Below are positions 16,957 through 24,970 of a stretch of DNA of 34,468 bases, piece after piece (the first letter of the stretch is position 1; each line of letters starts with the position of its first letter). The stretch is taken from the NCBI GenBank assembly GCA_026992735.1, contig JALWYO010000125.1, forward strand, positions 1 through 34,468, written 5' to 3'. Source of the DNA: Deltaproteobacteria bacterium. GTDB lineage: Bacteria > Desulfobacterota > Dissulfuribacteria > Dissulfuribacterales > QOAL01. A program made the translations under genes and the position numbers. The notes under the pieces are model-generated. The model worked only from the letters and a program-made list of their open reading frames with translations, ran no database searches and was not told where the DNA came from.

Positions 16957-19179
16957 ATGGCGTACATAGAAGAAAGACGTTTTTCTTTCACATCTTCCGC
17001 ATTGCCCGAAGACACCTTTTCGGTTGTAAACTTCAAAGGCATAGAGGGGATCTCCAGGCTGTACGAGTTCGAGATAACCCTGGTATCCAGCGATTCAGAC
17101 ATAGACATAGACACTGTCCTCAGGAACAGCGTGACCTTCAGCATCCACAGGGAGGAAAAGGACACGGTGTTTCACGGCATAGCCGCCTATTTTGAGCAGC
17201 TTCACGAGGTTGATGAGCAGGTCTTTTACAGGACTCTCCTGGTTCCCAGGCTGTGGCTCTCTGACCAGCAGCACGAAAACCAGCTGTTTCTGGACAAAAC
17301 CGTGCCCGATATAATAGAAGAGATACTTCAACAGGCCGGTCTTACCTCTTTTGATTACGAGTTCAAGCTGACCCGCAATTACAGGCCATGGGAATACATC
17401 TGCCAGTACAGGGAAACGGATTTCGACTTCATATCCAGATGGATGGAGCGCGAGGGCATCTACTATTTCTTTGAACAGACAGACACTGGGGAAAAGATCA
17501 TCATCACTGACAATTCCACTGTCCATCAGGAACTGCCGGACGATTCCACCATATATTATTCTCCGCCTTCTGCTCTTGTCTCTACCGAAGAGGAAGAGAT
17601 ACGGGAATTCATATGCAGGCAGACCAGGCTGCCCCAGAAGGTGCTCCTCAAGGACTACAACTACAGGAAACCATCCCTGGAGATCAGGGGAGAGGCCATG
17701 GTGGACCCGAATTCCAGGGGGATAGTCTATCTCTACGGTGAGCACTTCAAGACCCCTGAGGAGGGGAACGAGCTGGCCAGGATCAGGGCAGAGGAGATCC
17801 TCTGCAGGGAGAAGGTCTTTTTCGGCGAGGGAACGGCAACGTCCATGAGGGCAGGCTATCTCTTTGAGCTAGCAGATCACTACAGGGATAGCTGCAACCA
17901 GCAGTACCTGATAGTAGAGGTGGAGCACGAAGGCAGCCAGGCAGGTTTTTTTATTTCAGGCGTACAGGAAGAGTCCAGCGAGGAAGAGGGAGAGATCGTT
18001 TACAGGAACAAGTTCATGGTGATCCCTGCAGATGTGCAGTTCAGGCCTGAAAGAAAGACTGAAAAACCACGTTTCCACGGGACAATAAATGCAAAGATAG
18101 ACGCTGCAGGCGATGGCCAGTACGCAGAGATAGACGAATGGGGCAGGTACAAGGTGGTGTTGCCATTCGACATGACCGGCAAGGGAGGAGGCAGGGCCTC
18201 TCGCTGGATACGAATGGCCCAGCCCTATTCCGGCCAGGGGTTCGGGATGCACTTTCCCCTGCACAAGGGAACAGAGGTGCTCCTGACCTTCGTGGACGGA
18301 GACCCGGACAGGCCCATTATCGCAGGTTCCGTGCCCAATCCCGAGACCATGAGTCCTGTGACAGGGGATAATCACAGCCAGTGCGTGATCAGGACAGGTG
18401 GAGGGAACGAGTTTCAACTGGAGGATTCTTCAGGAGGCCAGAGGATTAGAATAAGTACGCCGCATTCTGGTACAACTTTGTCTATGGGTGCCCCAAATAG
18501 TCCGGGAGCTGGTTTTTCTTTAAACACAACTGCAGATCTTTTAAATAGGATCGGTGGAGATACAATTTATTTTATAGATGGTTCTAAAAATATTAAGATT
18601 CAAAAAGATAAATCAGAAACCATTGTAGGGTGTGAAAGAAAAACGACCATTGGTGCTTGCTCCGAAAATTTTTACGGGAACAAAGTTTCCAAAAAACTTG
18701 CTACTGAATATGAAGTGACAGTTGGGACCAAGACTTCTGTTTGTGCTGCTCTGAGTTTTGATTTGAAATTTGGACATTTTGCTACAAGGGCGCCTACTGA
18801 GTATGAACTTAAATGGTTCCAAATGGAGAAGAAAGCAGATCTAAAGAAAGACATAGGCAAATTACAAGAGAAAATTGGATCTGTTGACAAAAAGATAGAG
18901 CTTCTGAAAAAAGATGTGACTAGCTGGAATCTCAAAATAACAAGTGCAAAGGAAAAAATTGATCAACTTGATATGGATATCGGTTCACTCAGGCAAAAGA
19001 TAAACAGCGCAAGGGTTCAGGTGTCGGGAACCTATCAACTGAAGGCTTCAACAGTATCCATAAAGGGTAGCAGCGCAAGGCTTGCGTTGGGAGGCGAAGG
19101 TGCGACTCTCCAGGGAAATCCAGTAAGAATAAAGGGTAGCCAGGTAAAGGTCAAAGGCAATGCTCTTAAGATTACATGA
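16957..19179 (+). CDS. vgrG: T6SS spike protein VgrG (TssI) with coiled-coil and beta-repeat tail
   Basis: This 740-residue protein forms the trimeric spike at the tip of the Hcp tube. The gp27-like part is at the N-terminus (Phe-Lys-Gly-Ile-Glu-Gly-Ile-Ser-Arg-Leu-Tyr-Glu-Phe near residues 27-39). The gp5-like OB fold includes Asp-Glu-Trp-Gly-Arg-Tyr-Lys-Val and Val-Asp-Gly-Asp-Pro-Asp-Arg-Pro (about 385-460). Residues ~490-740 form a tail with short beta repeats, a Lys/Glu-rich predicted coiled coil at about 625-685, and a final Ile-Lys-Gly/Val-Lys-Gly repeat. DNA for about residues 495-685 (roughly 18440-19010) is much richer in A+T than the rest, suggesting module exchange. AAGGAG (16944-16949) precedes the ATG. 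No enzymatic C-terminal effector domain is recognised. Confidence 0.95.
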   Translation: MAYIEERRFSFTSSALPEDTFSVVNFKGIEGISRLYEFEITLVSSDSDIDIDTVLRNSVTFSIHREEKDTVFHGIAAYFEQLHEVDEQVFYRTLLVPRLWLSDQQHENQLFLDKTVPDIIEEILQQAGLTSFDYEFKLTRNYRPWEYICQYRETDFDFISRWMEREGIYYFFEQTDTGEKIIITDNSTVHQELPDDSTIYYSPPSALVSTEEEEIREFICRQTRLPQKVLLKDYNYRKPSLEIRGEAMVDPNSRGIVYLYGEHFKTPEEGNELARIRAEEILCREKVFFGEGTATSMRAGYLFELADHYRDSCNQQYLIVEVEHEGSQAGFFISGVQEESSEEEGEIVYRNKFMVIPADVQFRPERKTEKPRFHGTINAKIDAAGDGQYAEIDEWGRYKVVLPFDMTGKGGGRASRWIRMAQPYSGQGFGMHFPLHKGTEVLLTFVDGDPDRPIIAGSVPNPETMSPVTGDNHSQCVIRTGGGNEFQLEDSSGGQRIRISTPHSGTTLSMGAPNSPGAGFSLNTTADLLNRIGGDTIYFIDGSKNIKIQKDKSETIVGCERKTTIGACSENFYGNKVSKKLATEYEVTVGTKTSVCAALSFDLKFGHFATRAPTEYELKWFQMEKKADLKKDIGKLQEKIGSVDKKIELLKKDVTSWNLKITSAKEKIDQLDMDIGSLRQKINSARVQVSGTYQLKASTVSIKGSSARLALGGEGATLQGNPVRIKGSQVKVKGNALKIT

Positions 19180-19195
19180 GAGTAGTTCCCAGTAG

Positions 19196-21598
19196 ATGGA
19201 AATAATAAATCTAACCCAATTTTCTACTGCCTCCTTCGGGATAAAGATAGACCCTCCCGATTATGCGGCGGTTTTCATGGTTAAAGGATCTTTTTCCCTT
19301 GAGCTTGATAGGAGGGCTTCAGCGCTCGATGAATCGGATCCCCTTACAGGAGACGTATTTGTTGACGACGATCCGGACAAGAGCTGCATATGTGAATCTG
19401 ATTTTGCACCTTACAAGCCCAAGGCAGATTTGATCTTTTCAGGAAAATGCTATTCTCCAGGCAGGAAACCTGTAACCGTGTGTGATGCAGTTTTCCAGGT
19501 AGGCACTTTTAGCAAGACCGTATTCGTTTTTGGAAACCGCTGGTGGCGGAAAAACTCCATGGGCTTTTGGTCCATGTCTGAACCAGAGCCTTTCCGCGAG
19601 ATGGATCTTATCTATGAAAACAGTTTTGGCGGAGAAGGATTTAAGAATAACCCCTTTGGCAAAGGTATCAAAGAAGTAATAGAGGAGGATGGTGCCAAAT
19701 CATGGCCCCTTCCGAACCTTGAAGATCCTGAAAACCTCATTGCCAGCATCAAGGACAGGCCCATGCCTGCCGGTTTCGGTCCCATTGGACGGACTTGGCC
19801 AATAAGGATGTCAGGCAAGGTGGGAACCTATGATGACGAGTGGCTTAAGACCAGGTGGCCATGGTTTCCTGTGGATTTCGACTGGAGCTACTTCAATTGC
19901 GCTCCTCAAGGCTTGCAGGCGGATGGTTATTTGAGTGGCCATGAATCTATCTTTTTGAAGAATCTCCATCCTGATTATCCTGAGTTTCGCTGTCAGCTTC
20001 CATGCGTAAGGCCGAGGCTGTTTGTCTGTGAATTTACGGAATTCAGCAAAGAAGGCCCGCTTGATGAAGTGAGATTAGTTCTGGATACCCTATGGCTGGA
20101 TATGAACAATGACAAACTCCATCTCGTGTGGCGTGGCGCAAGAAGGGCAAAGACGGAAAAGCTCGATGAACTTGCCAGCTGTTTCCTGGTTTCAGAAGAT
20201 TTGGAGCAGGACCCCCTTCCTGTGGAGCATTACCAGCAGCTTTTCCTCAAAAGCCGGGAATTGGCGGATGAAGACGAGGCGTTTTTGAACGAACTCGATA
20301 AAGAAGAATTGTTTACCTTGGATGATCAATGGCTTCAGGAGATGGAGGCAGATTTTGCCATCATGGACAAGGAGCTCAAAAAGATGGAAGCTGTTGCTGC
20401 TGAAGCGGAAAAGAAGGCGGAAGATCTTCTCAAGGAAGCTGGCATTGATCCCGTAAAGTTTAAAGAGGCTGAGAAAGAGGCGCAGAAACTTTCTCTGAAG
20501 GATATTCTTATCAGGGAGGCACAGCTTCTGAAAGAGCTCGTAAGGGATCATCCTGAACTCGCCGACAAACTGCCTCCGCCTATGAGTCCCGAGGAAATTG
20601 ATGAGCTCTCAAAAGATTTAACTCCTGAATTGGAAGAAACAAAGTTCGAGCCTTTGCCAGAGCCCCTTGATAGAGAGGCCTGTTGCAGAAGGCTGGAGAC
20701 TGGAGAGGGATTCAATGGAGAGGATCTCACAGGTCTTGACCTCTCGGGACTTGATTTTTCAGGTACAGATTGTAGTAACGCGGTTTTTACAGGAGCTGAT
20801 TTGACCTCTGCAGTCTTTCAAGAGGCTGATCTTTCAGGTGCATCATTTGCCGGATGCATCCTTTCCGGATTAAATTTTCAAGGAGCAAGGCTTTTTCAGG
20901 CAGATTTTTCAGGTGCAAACCTTTCGGGTTCTGATCTGGCGGAAGCGGTTCTCGATGATGCAGATTTGTCATCGGCCAATCTTAGGGGAGCAAGATTGGA
21001 TAAAGTGCAGGCAAAAGGGACGCTTTTCGTGGATGCCGATTTAACCAATGCCGTCTTGAAATCAGCCATGCTGCAAGAGGCAGACCTTGAAGGAGCCATA
21101 CTTGCCGGTGCCGACTTCCAAGGCGCCTTCATGAGGGAGGCTTCTGTGGAAAGATGTGCAGGAAGCGATGTCAATATGTCCGGAGCCGATCTGGCCGGTC
21201 TGCATGCAGGGGAAGGCCCTGATTTTACCAACGGGGTATTCAGGGGCTGTATGGCCCCGGGCTCCATATGGGAAGAATCCATACTTGCGGGGGCGGATTT
21301 CTCAGGAGCCATGCTCCAGGAAGCCAACTTTATGTCCGCCAATCTCAGTGGAGCGGTTTTTACAGGCGCCGATCTTGCGAAGGCCCGTCTTGACTGGGCT
21401 GATTTGACAAATACTGTCATGTTTTATGTCAATCTTTTCAAAGGCTGCCTTGAAGGTGCATGCTTGATGAATACGGACTTTCGGGGTGCAAACATGTATG
21501 AGGTTGAGTTCTATCAGGCTGAAATGAGAGATGTCCTTTTCCGTGACACAAATCTGAAGATGACCAAGCTTGAATTCATGCAGAAGCATAATGATTGA
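19196..21598 (+). CDS. DUF2169 T6SS adaptor fused to pentapeptide repeats
   Basis: The N-terminal ~300 residues match DUF2169, found next to vgrG and PAAR genes and thought to help load effectors onto the spike. Markers include Phe-Gly-Asn-Arg-Trp-Trp, Tyr-Glu-Asn-Ser-Phe-Gly-Gly (about residues 140-146) and the Phe-Asn-Cys-Ala-Pro-Gln-Gly-Leu-Gln motif near 240. Residues ~365-475 form a charged, Glu/Lys-rich helical linker. From about residue 500 to 790 the protein is pentapeptide repeats of the A-D/N-L-S/T-G type, expected to fold as a right-handed quadrilateral beta-helix. The gene follows vgrG by 16 bp with a weak ribosome site. Its end overlaps the next gene by 8 bp. There is no signal peptide, so it acts in the cytoplasm or as spike-borne cargo. 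Confidence 0.9.
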   Translation: MEIINLTQFSTASFGIKIDPPDYAAVFMVKGSFSLELDRRASALDESDPLTGDVFVDDDPDKSCICESDFAPYKPKADLIFSGKCYSPGRKPVTVCDAVFQVGTFSKTVFVFGNRWWRKNSMGFWSMSEPEPFREMDLIYENSFGGEGFKNNPFGKGIKEVIEEDGAKSWPLPNLEDPENLIASIKDRPMPAGFGPIGRTWPIRMSGKVGTYDDEWLKTRWPWFPVDFDWSYFNCAPQGLQADGYLSGHESIFLKNLHPDYPEFRCQLPCVRPRLFVCEFTEFSKEGPLDEVRLVLDTLWLDMNNDKLHLVWRGARRAKTEKLDELASCFLVSEDLEQDPLPVEHYQQLFLKSRELADEDEAFLNELDKEELFTLDDQWLQEMEADFAIMDKELKKMEAVAAEAEKKAEDLLKEAGIDPVKFKEAEKEAQKLSLKDILIREAQLLKELVRDHPELADKLPPPMSPEEIDELSKDLTPELEETKFEPLPEPLDREACCRRLETGEGFNGEDLTGLDLSGLDFSGTDCSNAVFTGADLTSAVFQEADLSGASFAGCILSGLNFQGARLFQADFSGANLSGSDLAEAVLDDADLSSANLRGARLDKVQAKGTLFVDADLTNAVLKSAMLQEADLEGAILAGADFQGAFMREASVERCAGSDVNMSGADLAGLHAGEGPDFTNGVFRGCMAPGSIWEESILAGADFSGAMLQEANFMSANLSGAVFTGADLAKARLDWADLTNTVMFYVNLFKGCLEGACLMNTDFRGANMYEVEFYQAEMRDVLFRDTNLKMTKLEFMQKHND

Positions 21599-23597
21599 AG
21601 AACTAAGTCGTCAGGAAGTACTGGATCGGCTGGCCTCAGGCAGGGAACTGATTGAAAAGATATTGATGGATATGGACCTTGCCGGGACAGATTTTAAAGG
21701 GGTAAGCCTCAAGGGCTCTTTCCTGAATAATGTGGATCTTTCTGGTGCGGATTTTTCAGGATGCGAGCTTTCAAAGGCTACATTTTCCAGTTGTGTGCTT
21801 GAAGGGGCCAGGTTGTCCGGCTGCACTATGAAAGAGGCCAATTTTATCCAGTGCAGTATGGACAGAACCGATTTCTCAAGGGCACAATTCGATTGGACAT
21901 ACATGAGAGAGAACAGTTTAAAAGGAGCATATTTAACTGGCGCTCACATCGTTGATTCCGTTATAGGAAAGCTCTGCATGGATGGCGCGGATTTTTCAGG
22001 GGCGGTTTTTAAAAGCTCCATGGTGGATGACACCACTTTCATCAATGCGAAGTTCAAAGGATGCCGTATGAATAAGATGCTGTGGGGGAAGTGTGACTTT
22101 TCATCCTCACTATTTTGTCCTGAGCTTTACGATTCCTCTTGTTTTGAATGCCTGTTCAATGATGTGAATTTTAAGGGTGCTGCCATAAGGGATACCAGTT
22201 TCCACAACGCCGTTTTTGAGGGTGCCATTTTGGCCGGTGCCATTTTTGAGAATGTAGTCTTCAAAAAGTGTGAAATGTCGGCGGTTCTATCCATGCCAAG
22301 CAATTGCGCCAATATGGATTTTAACGGCTCTAACCTGGAGGCCGTCGATCTTTCGGGCCTCGATATGGAATGTACTGATTTGTCAGAGACCAATCTCAAG
22401 AATGTCTCTCTGAGAGGTGCATGTCTTAAGGAGGCCAACCTGTCCCTGGCCGTTCTTGTAAACGCTGATCTTGAAGACGCGGATCTGAGCAATGCCGATC
22501 TCTTGCAAGCCCGCTTGGAGGACACAAATTTTTCAGGTGCAGATCTGACTGGTGCGCGGCTTTCAGGTGTGAATCTTGAAACATGCCGACTTGAAGGAGC
22601 CCGCTTTTATGCCACTGATCTTTCAAACACAGAGATAACTTCTTCTATATTGAGATTGATAAAATTTAAAGCCCTTAATCTAAGTGGATGCCGGTTTTCA
22701 GGAGCCAATCTTTCAGGGCTTGATTTTTCCGAGTCCGATTTATCCGGAACGGACCTTTCAAAGGCAGTGTTGAGAAGGGCCTTCTTCAGGGATGCCGATC
22801 TTTCAGGAGCCAATCTTTCAGGAGCTGACCTCTCCAGTTGCGAATTTAATGAAGCTGTCCTTGAAGAGGCTAATCTGTCGGGAGTCTTGTTCAGAAATGC
22901 CAAGATAGAGTATTCTACATTTACGAACTGTGTTTTTTCAGGCGCTGATCTTTCAGGCGCATATTTTTTCGGATCTGATCTGGAGAATACAGAATTTTTA
23001 AATGTGAATTTTTCAGGCATATGCCTGAAGGAGTGTGATTTTACAGGCTCTCGTCTGACCAGGGCTGACTTCTCCGGGTGTATCTTGACAGACAGTGATT
23101 TTACCAGCTGCGATCTTACAGAAGCGTCCTTAAAGGGCGCAGATATTCACCAGGTAGATTTTACATCTTCGGAACTTTCCGGTGCCGATTTGGACGGTGT
23201 ATTTGGAAGGGCAGTTGATTTTACTGACTGTAATATGAAAGGGGCTCAACTGAACGGAGCAAAGCTAAAGGATGCCTGCCTGGAAGAGGCTGTTCTATTT
23301 GGATTGACGGCTGAAAAAGCCCTTTTCAAAGGGGCAATATTTGCAGGCGCTGACTGCAGAGCCGCTTCTTTTATAGGCAGCGACTTGCAATATGCAAATT
23401 TCTCCAGGGCAGATTTGACCGGAGCTGACTTTTCAAGGGCTGATTTCACTGGAGCAGTACTTCACAGGATCAAGGCGGATGGAATGTTCCTGGAACACGC
23501 AGATATCTCAGGTGCAAAGGGAACTGACAAGGACTTGGCAGAGGCAGAAGATTGGCATCCACCGCCAATTGAGATCTTAGAAAAACGACAGGGATAA
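21591..23597 (+). CDS. Large pentapeptide-repeat protein of the T6SS spike module
   Basis: The 668-residue product is almost entirely pentapeptide repeats, running from about residue 25 to 640: roughly 120 repeats, or about 30 coils of a quadrilateral beta-helix. Short interruptions with Cys, Met and aromatic residues occur (for example about 150-200), as in other long members. ATG at 21591 is chosen because it overlaps the upstream stop by 8 bp (coupled translation) and the following Met-Ile-Glu-Glu-Leu-Ser reads as a normal N-terminal helix; an upstream in-frame start at 21570 adds seven residues. Paired DUF2169 and pentapeptide genes are common in this type of T6SS accessory cluster. Its role (cargo, scaffold or spike extension) is not established. 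Confidence 0.88.
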   Translation: MIEELSRQEVLDRLASGRELIEKILMDMDLAGTDFKGVSLKGSFLNNVDLSGADFSGCELSKATFSSCVLEGARLSGCTMKEANFIQCSMDRTDFSRAQFDWTYMRENSLKGAYLTGAHIVDSVIGKLCMDGADFSGAVFKSSMVDDTTFINAKFKGCRMNKMLWGKCDFSSSLFCPELYDSSCFECLFNDVNFKGAAIRDTSFHNAVFEGAILAGAIFENVVFKKCEMSAVLSMPSNCANMDFNGSNLEAVDLSGLDMECTDLSETNLKNVSLRGACLKEANLSLAVLVNADLEDADLSNADLLQARLEDTNFSGADLTGARLSGVNLETCRLEGARFYATDLSNTEITSSILRLIKFKALNLSGCRFSGANLSGLDFSESDLSGTDLSKAVLRRAFFRDADLSGANLSGADLSSCEFNEAVLEEANLSGVLFRNAKIEYSTFTNCVFSGADLSGAYFFGSDLENTEFLNVNFSGICLKECDFTGSRLTRADFSGCILTDSDFTSCDLTEASLKGADIHQVDFTSSELSGADLDGVFGRAVDFTDCNMKGAQLNGAKLKDACLEEAVLFGLTAEKALFKGAIFAGADCRAASFIGSDLQYANFSRADLTGADFSRADFTGAVLHRIKADGMFLEHADISGAKGTDKDLAEAEDWHPPPIEILEKRQG

Positions 23598-23600
23598 GAA

Positions 23601-24320
23601 ATGTTTGAAACAGGTTTGTCTGATCCAATAAGTGCAGAGAAATCGGGTGTTGGTTATGCATCAGATCAAGTAGCAGTTGAGCAAACTAAAACCATTATAG
23701 CCTCTGATGGTACTAAGGCTAGTCTTGTTTTGTTGCAAGGCCAGGAAAAGATTACCATCACGAGCAGGCAAGGGGAAATTTTCTTCGAGTATTTCCCTGA
23801 GACAGGTAAATGCTCTTTTCATGTCTCCAATGGTGGTCTCCAGGTTAATGTTCCCCATGGAGATATTGCCTTTTCTTCCGGCAGGAATATATCCTTATCT
23901 TGTGCAGGCAGATTAGGTTTAAAGGGTTGCAACGGGATTGATATATCATCAGGATTTAATCTTGGCACCAGAGTTCCAAGAATAAGTATGAATGATCAAC
24001 AGATACAGTTTTCCGCTGACAGAGTTTCTTCGAATTGCTTTAAAGCCGATTTATCATCTGTGAATACCCGGTTTAGAGGTAAAAGATTATCGGCACGTGT
24101 TGGTTCTGCAAAGCTTCATTTGGGTTTGTTAGAAGTACTTTCAGATACCATCCGCCACAAAAGCCGCAAAGTTTATCAGTACGTGGAAGATATTATTCAA
24201 ACCAGGTCAGGTCGAATGAGGACCTTTGTTTCCGGTCTTTTACATCTCAAAGGACAACGTACTTATATAAAGGCCGAGAAGGATGTAAAGGTTAAGGGAG
24301 ATAGAATTCATCTGCGTTGA
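23601..24320 (+). CDS. DUF3540 T6SS spike-accessory protein
   Basis: This 239-residue protein matches the DUF3540 family, which occurs between DUF2169/pentapeptide genes and DUF4150 PAAR-like genes. It is beta-rich. The middle (about residues 40-120) reads as alternating strands similar to the VgrG gp5-like needle, and it ends with Ile-Lys-Ala-Glu-Lys-Asp-Val-Lys-Val-Lys-Gly-Asp, which resembles the end of the VgrG in this window. It is probably a needle-like protein that sits between VgrG and the PAAR tip or holds cargo; that role is inference. An AGGGA lies before the ATG, only 3 bp after the upstream stop. Base composition is more A+T-rich than in the core genes. Confidence 0.85.
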   Translation: MFETGLSDPISAEKSGVGYASDQVAVEQTKTIIASDGTKASLVLLQGQEKITITSRQGEIFFEYFPETGKCSFHVSNGGLQVNVPHGDIAFSSGRNISLSCAGRLGLKGCNGIDISSGFNLGTRVPRISMNDQQIQFSADRVSSNCFKADLSSVNTRFRGKRLSARVGSAKLHLGLLEVLSDTIRHKSRKVYQYVEDIIQTRSGRMRTFVSGLLHLKGQRTYIKAEKDVKVKGDRIHLR

Positions 24321-24349
24321 TGGTAGTTTTTTATAAGGAGGCATGAACA

Positions 24350-24766
24350 ATGTTCGGAATTACAACTAAGTCCATGGGGCAATGCCTGGCCTTTCCAGAC
24401 GTGTGTAAGACGCCTGCCCCTCCATCGCCATCACCTGTTCCTATTCCGTATCCCAATATAGCCATGCCAAGCAATGCCAGGGGAAATACTTGTGCTAAAA
24501 AGGTAAAAATTTGTAACAAGAAGGTCCTAACCAAGAAGTCTGTAATAGGATCTTCTACAGGTGACGAGGCTGGTGTAAATAATGGCGTGGTTTCCAATAA
24601 AATTCGTGGAGAAGCTAAATATAGAACTGGTAGCTCCAAGGTAAAAGTAGAGGGACAAGGTGTTGTTTATCATACCTGTATGACAGCGCAAAATGGTGGT
24701 AGTGCTAACATGCCTGCTGGGACTCAGGTTTCACCTACCCAGGTTCGAGTGACAGTGATGATGTGA
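24350..24766 (+). CDS. DUF4150 PAAR-like spike-tip protein
   Basis: The 138-residue protein carries the DUF4150 (PAAR-like) signature: Phe-Pro-Asp-Val-Cys-Lys-Thr-Pro-Ala-Pro-Pro at about residues 15-25 and Pro-Ile-Pro-Tyr-Pro-Asn-Ile-Ala at about 31-38. PAAR proteins cap the VgrG trimer as a sharp, metal-bound cone and often carry toxins. Here no toxin domain is fused: the protein ends shortly after the cone-like region. A strong AAGGAGG (about 24335-24341) precedes the ATG. It is the last gene of the spike module and is followed by 204 bp without a gene. Confidence 0.9.
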   Translation: MFGITTKSMGQCLAFPDVCKTPAPPSPSPVPIPYPNIAMPSNARGNTCAKKVKICNKKVLTKKSVIGSSTGDEAGVNNGVVSNKIRGEAKYRTGSSKVKVEGQGVVYHTCMTAQNGGSANMPAGTQVSPTQVRVTVMM

Positions 24767-24970
24767 GGCAGTAACAATTAATGTCAATAATACAAATATA
24801 TCAATAGACAATCAGATAGTATCATAAATGTTTATAAAGCATGGGGCTGCAAGTGCCAGACAAAACTTAAGATCTTCGATCCATGCTCGAAGATTGGGGG
24901 AATGACTCCAGCAAACCTCTAAGGCTCGTTAAGATGCCATTTTGCTGCATAACTCTTGAGGAAAATATAA
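24767..24970. other. 204-bp non-coding gap after the PAAR-like gene
   Basis: No credible reading frame is visible here. The first ~80 bases are A+T-rich. The middle holds an eight-pair hairpin (24872-24894, listed separately). A GAGGA at 24958-24962 serves as ribosome site for the following gene. A promoter for the exported protein is likely somewhere here, but I cannot place one with confidence. Confidence 0.6.
24872..24894. other. Eight-bp perfect hairpin downstream of the spike module
   Basis: ATCTTCGA (24872-24879) and TCGAAGAT (24887-24894) form a perfect stem around the loop TCCATGC. TGGGGG follows instead of a T run, so it is not a typical intrinsic terminator. It may mark the end of the vgrG transcript, act as an operator, or be the remnant of something larger. 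Confidence 0.45.

Noticed and set aside
20700-23540. Tandem DNA repeat or CRISPR-like array suggested by recurring GATCTTTCAGG strings
   Set aside because: The recurrence follows the pentapeptide code (Asp-Leu-Ser-Gly-Ala) at irregular DNA spacing with no constant spacers; it is protein repetition.
24841-24970. Possible cyclic-di-GMP (GEMM-type) riboswitch, because of AGCAAACC and a preceding stem
   Set aside because: The conserved second half (GGGACGCAAAGCC-like segment and the tetraloop-receptor stem) is absent and the order of the conserved pieces is wrong.
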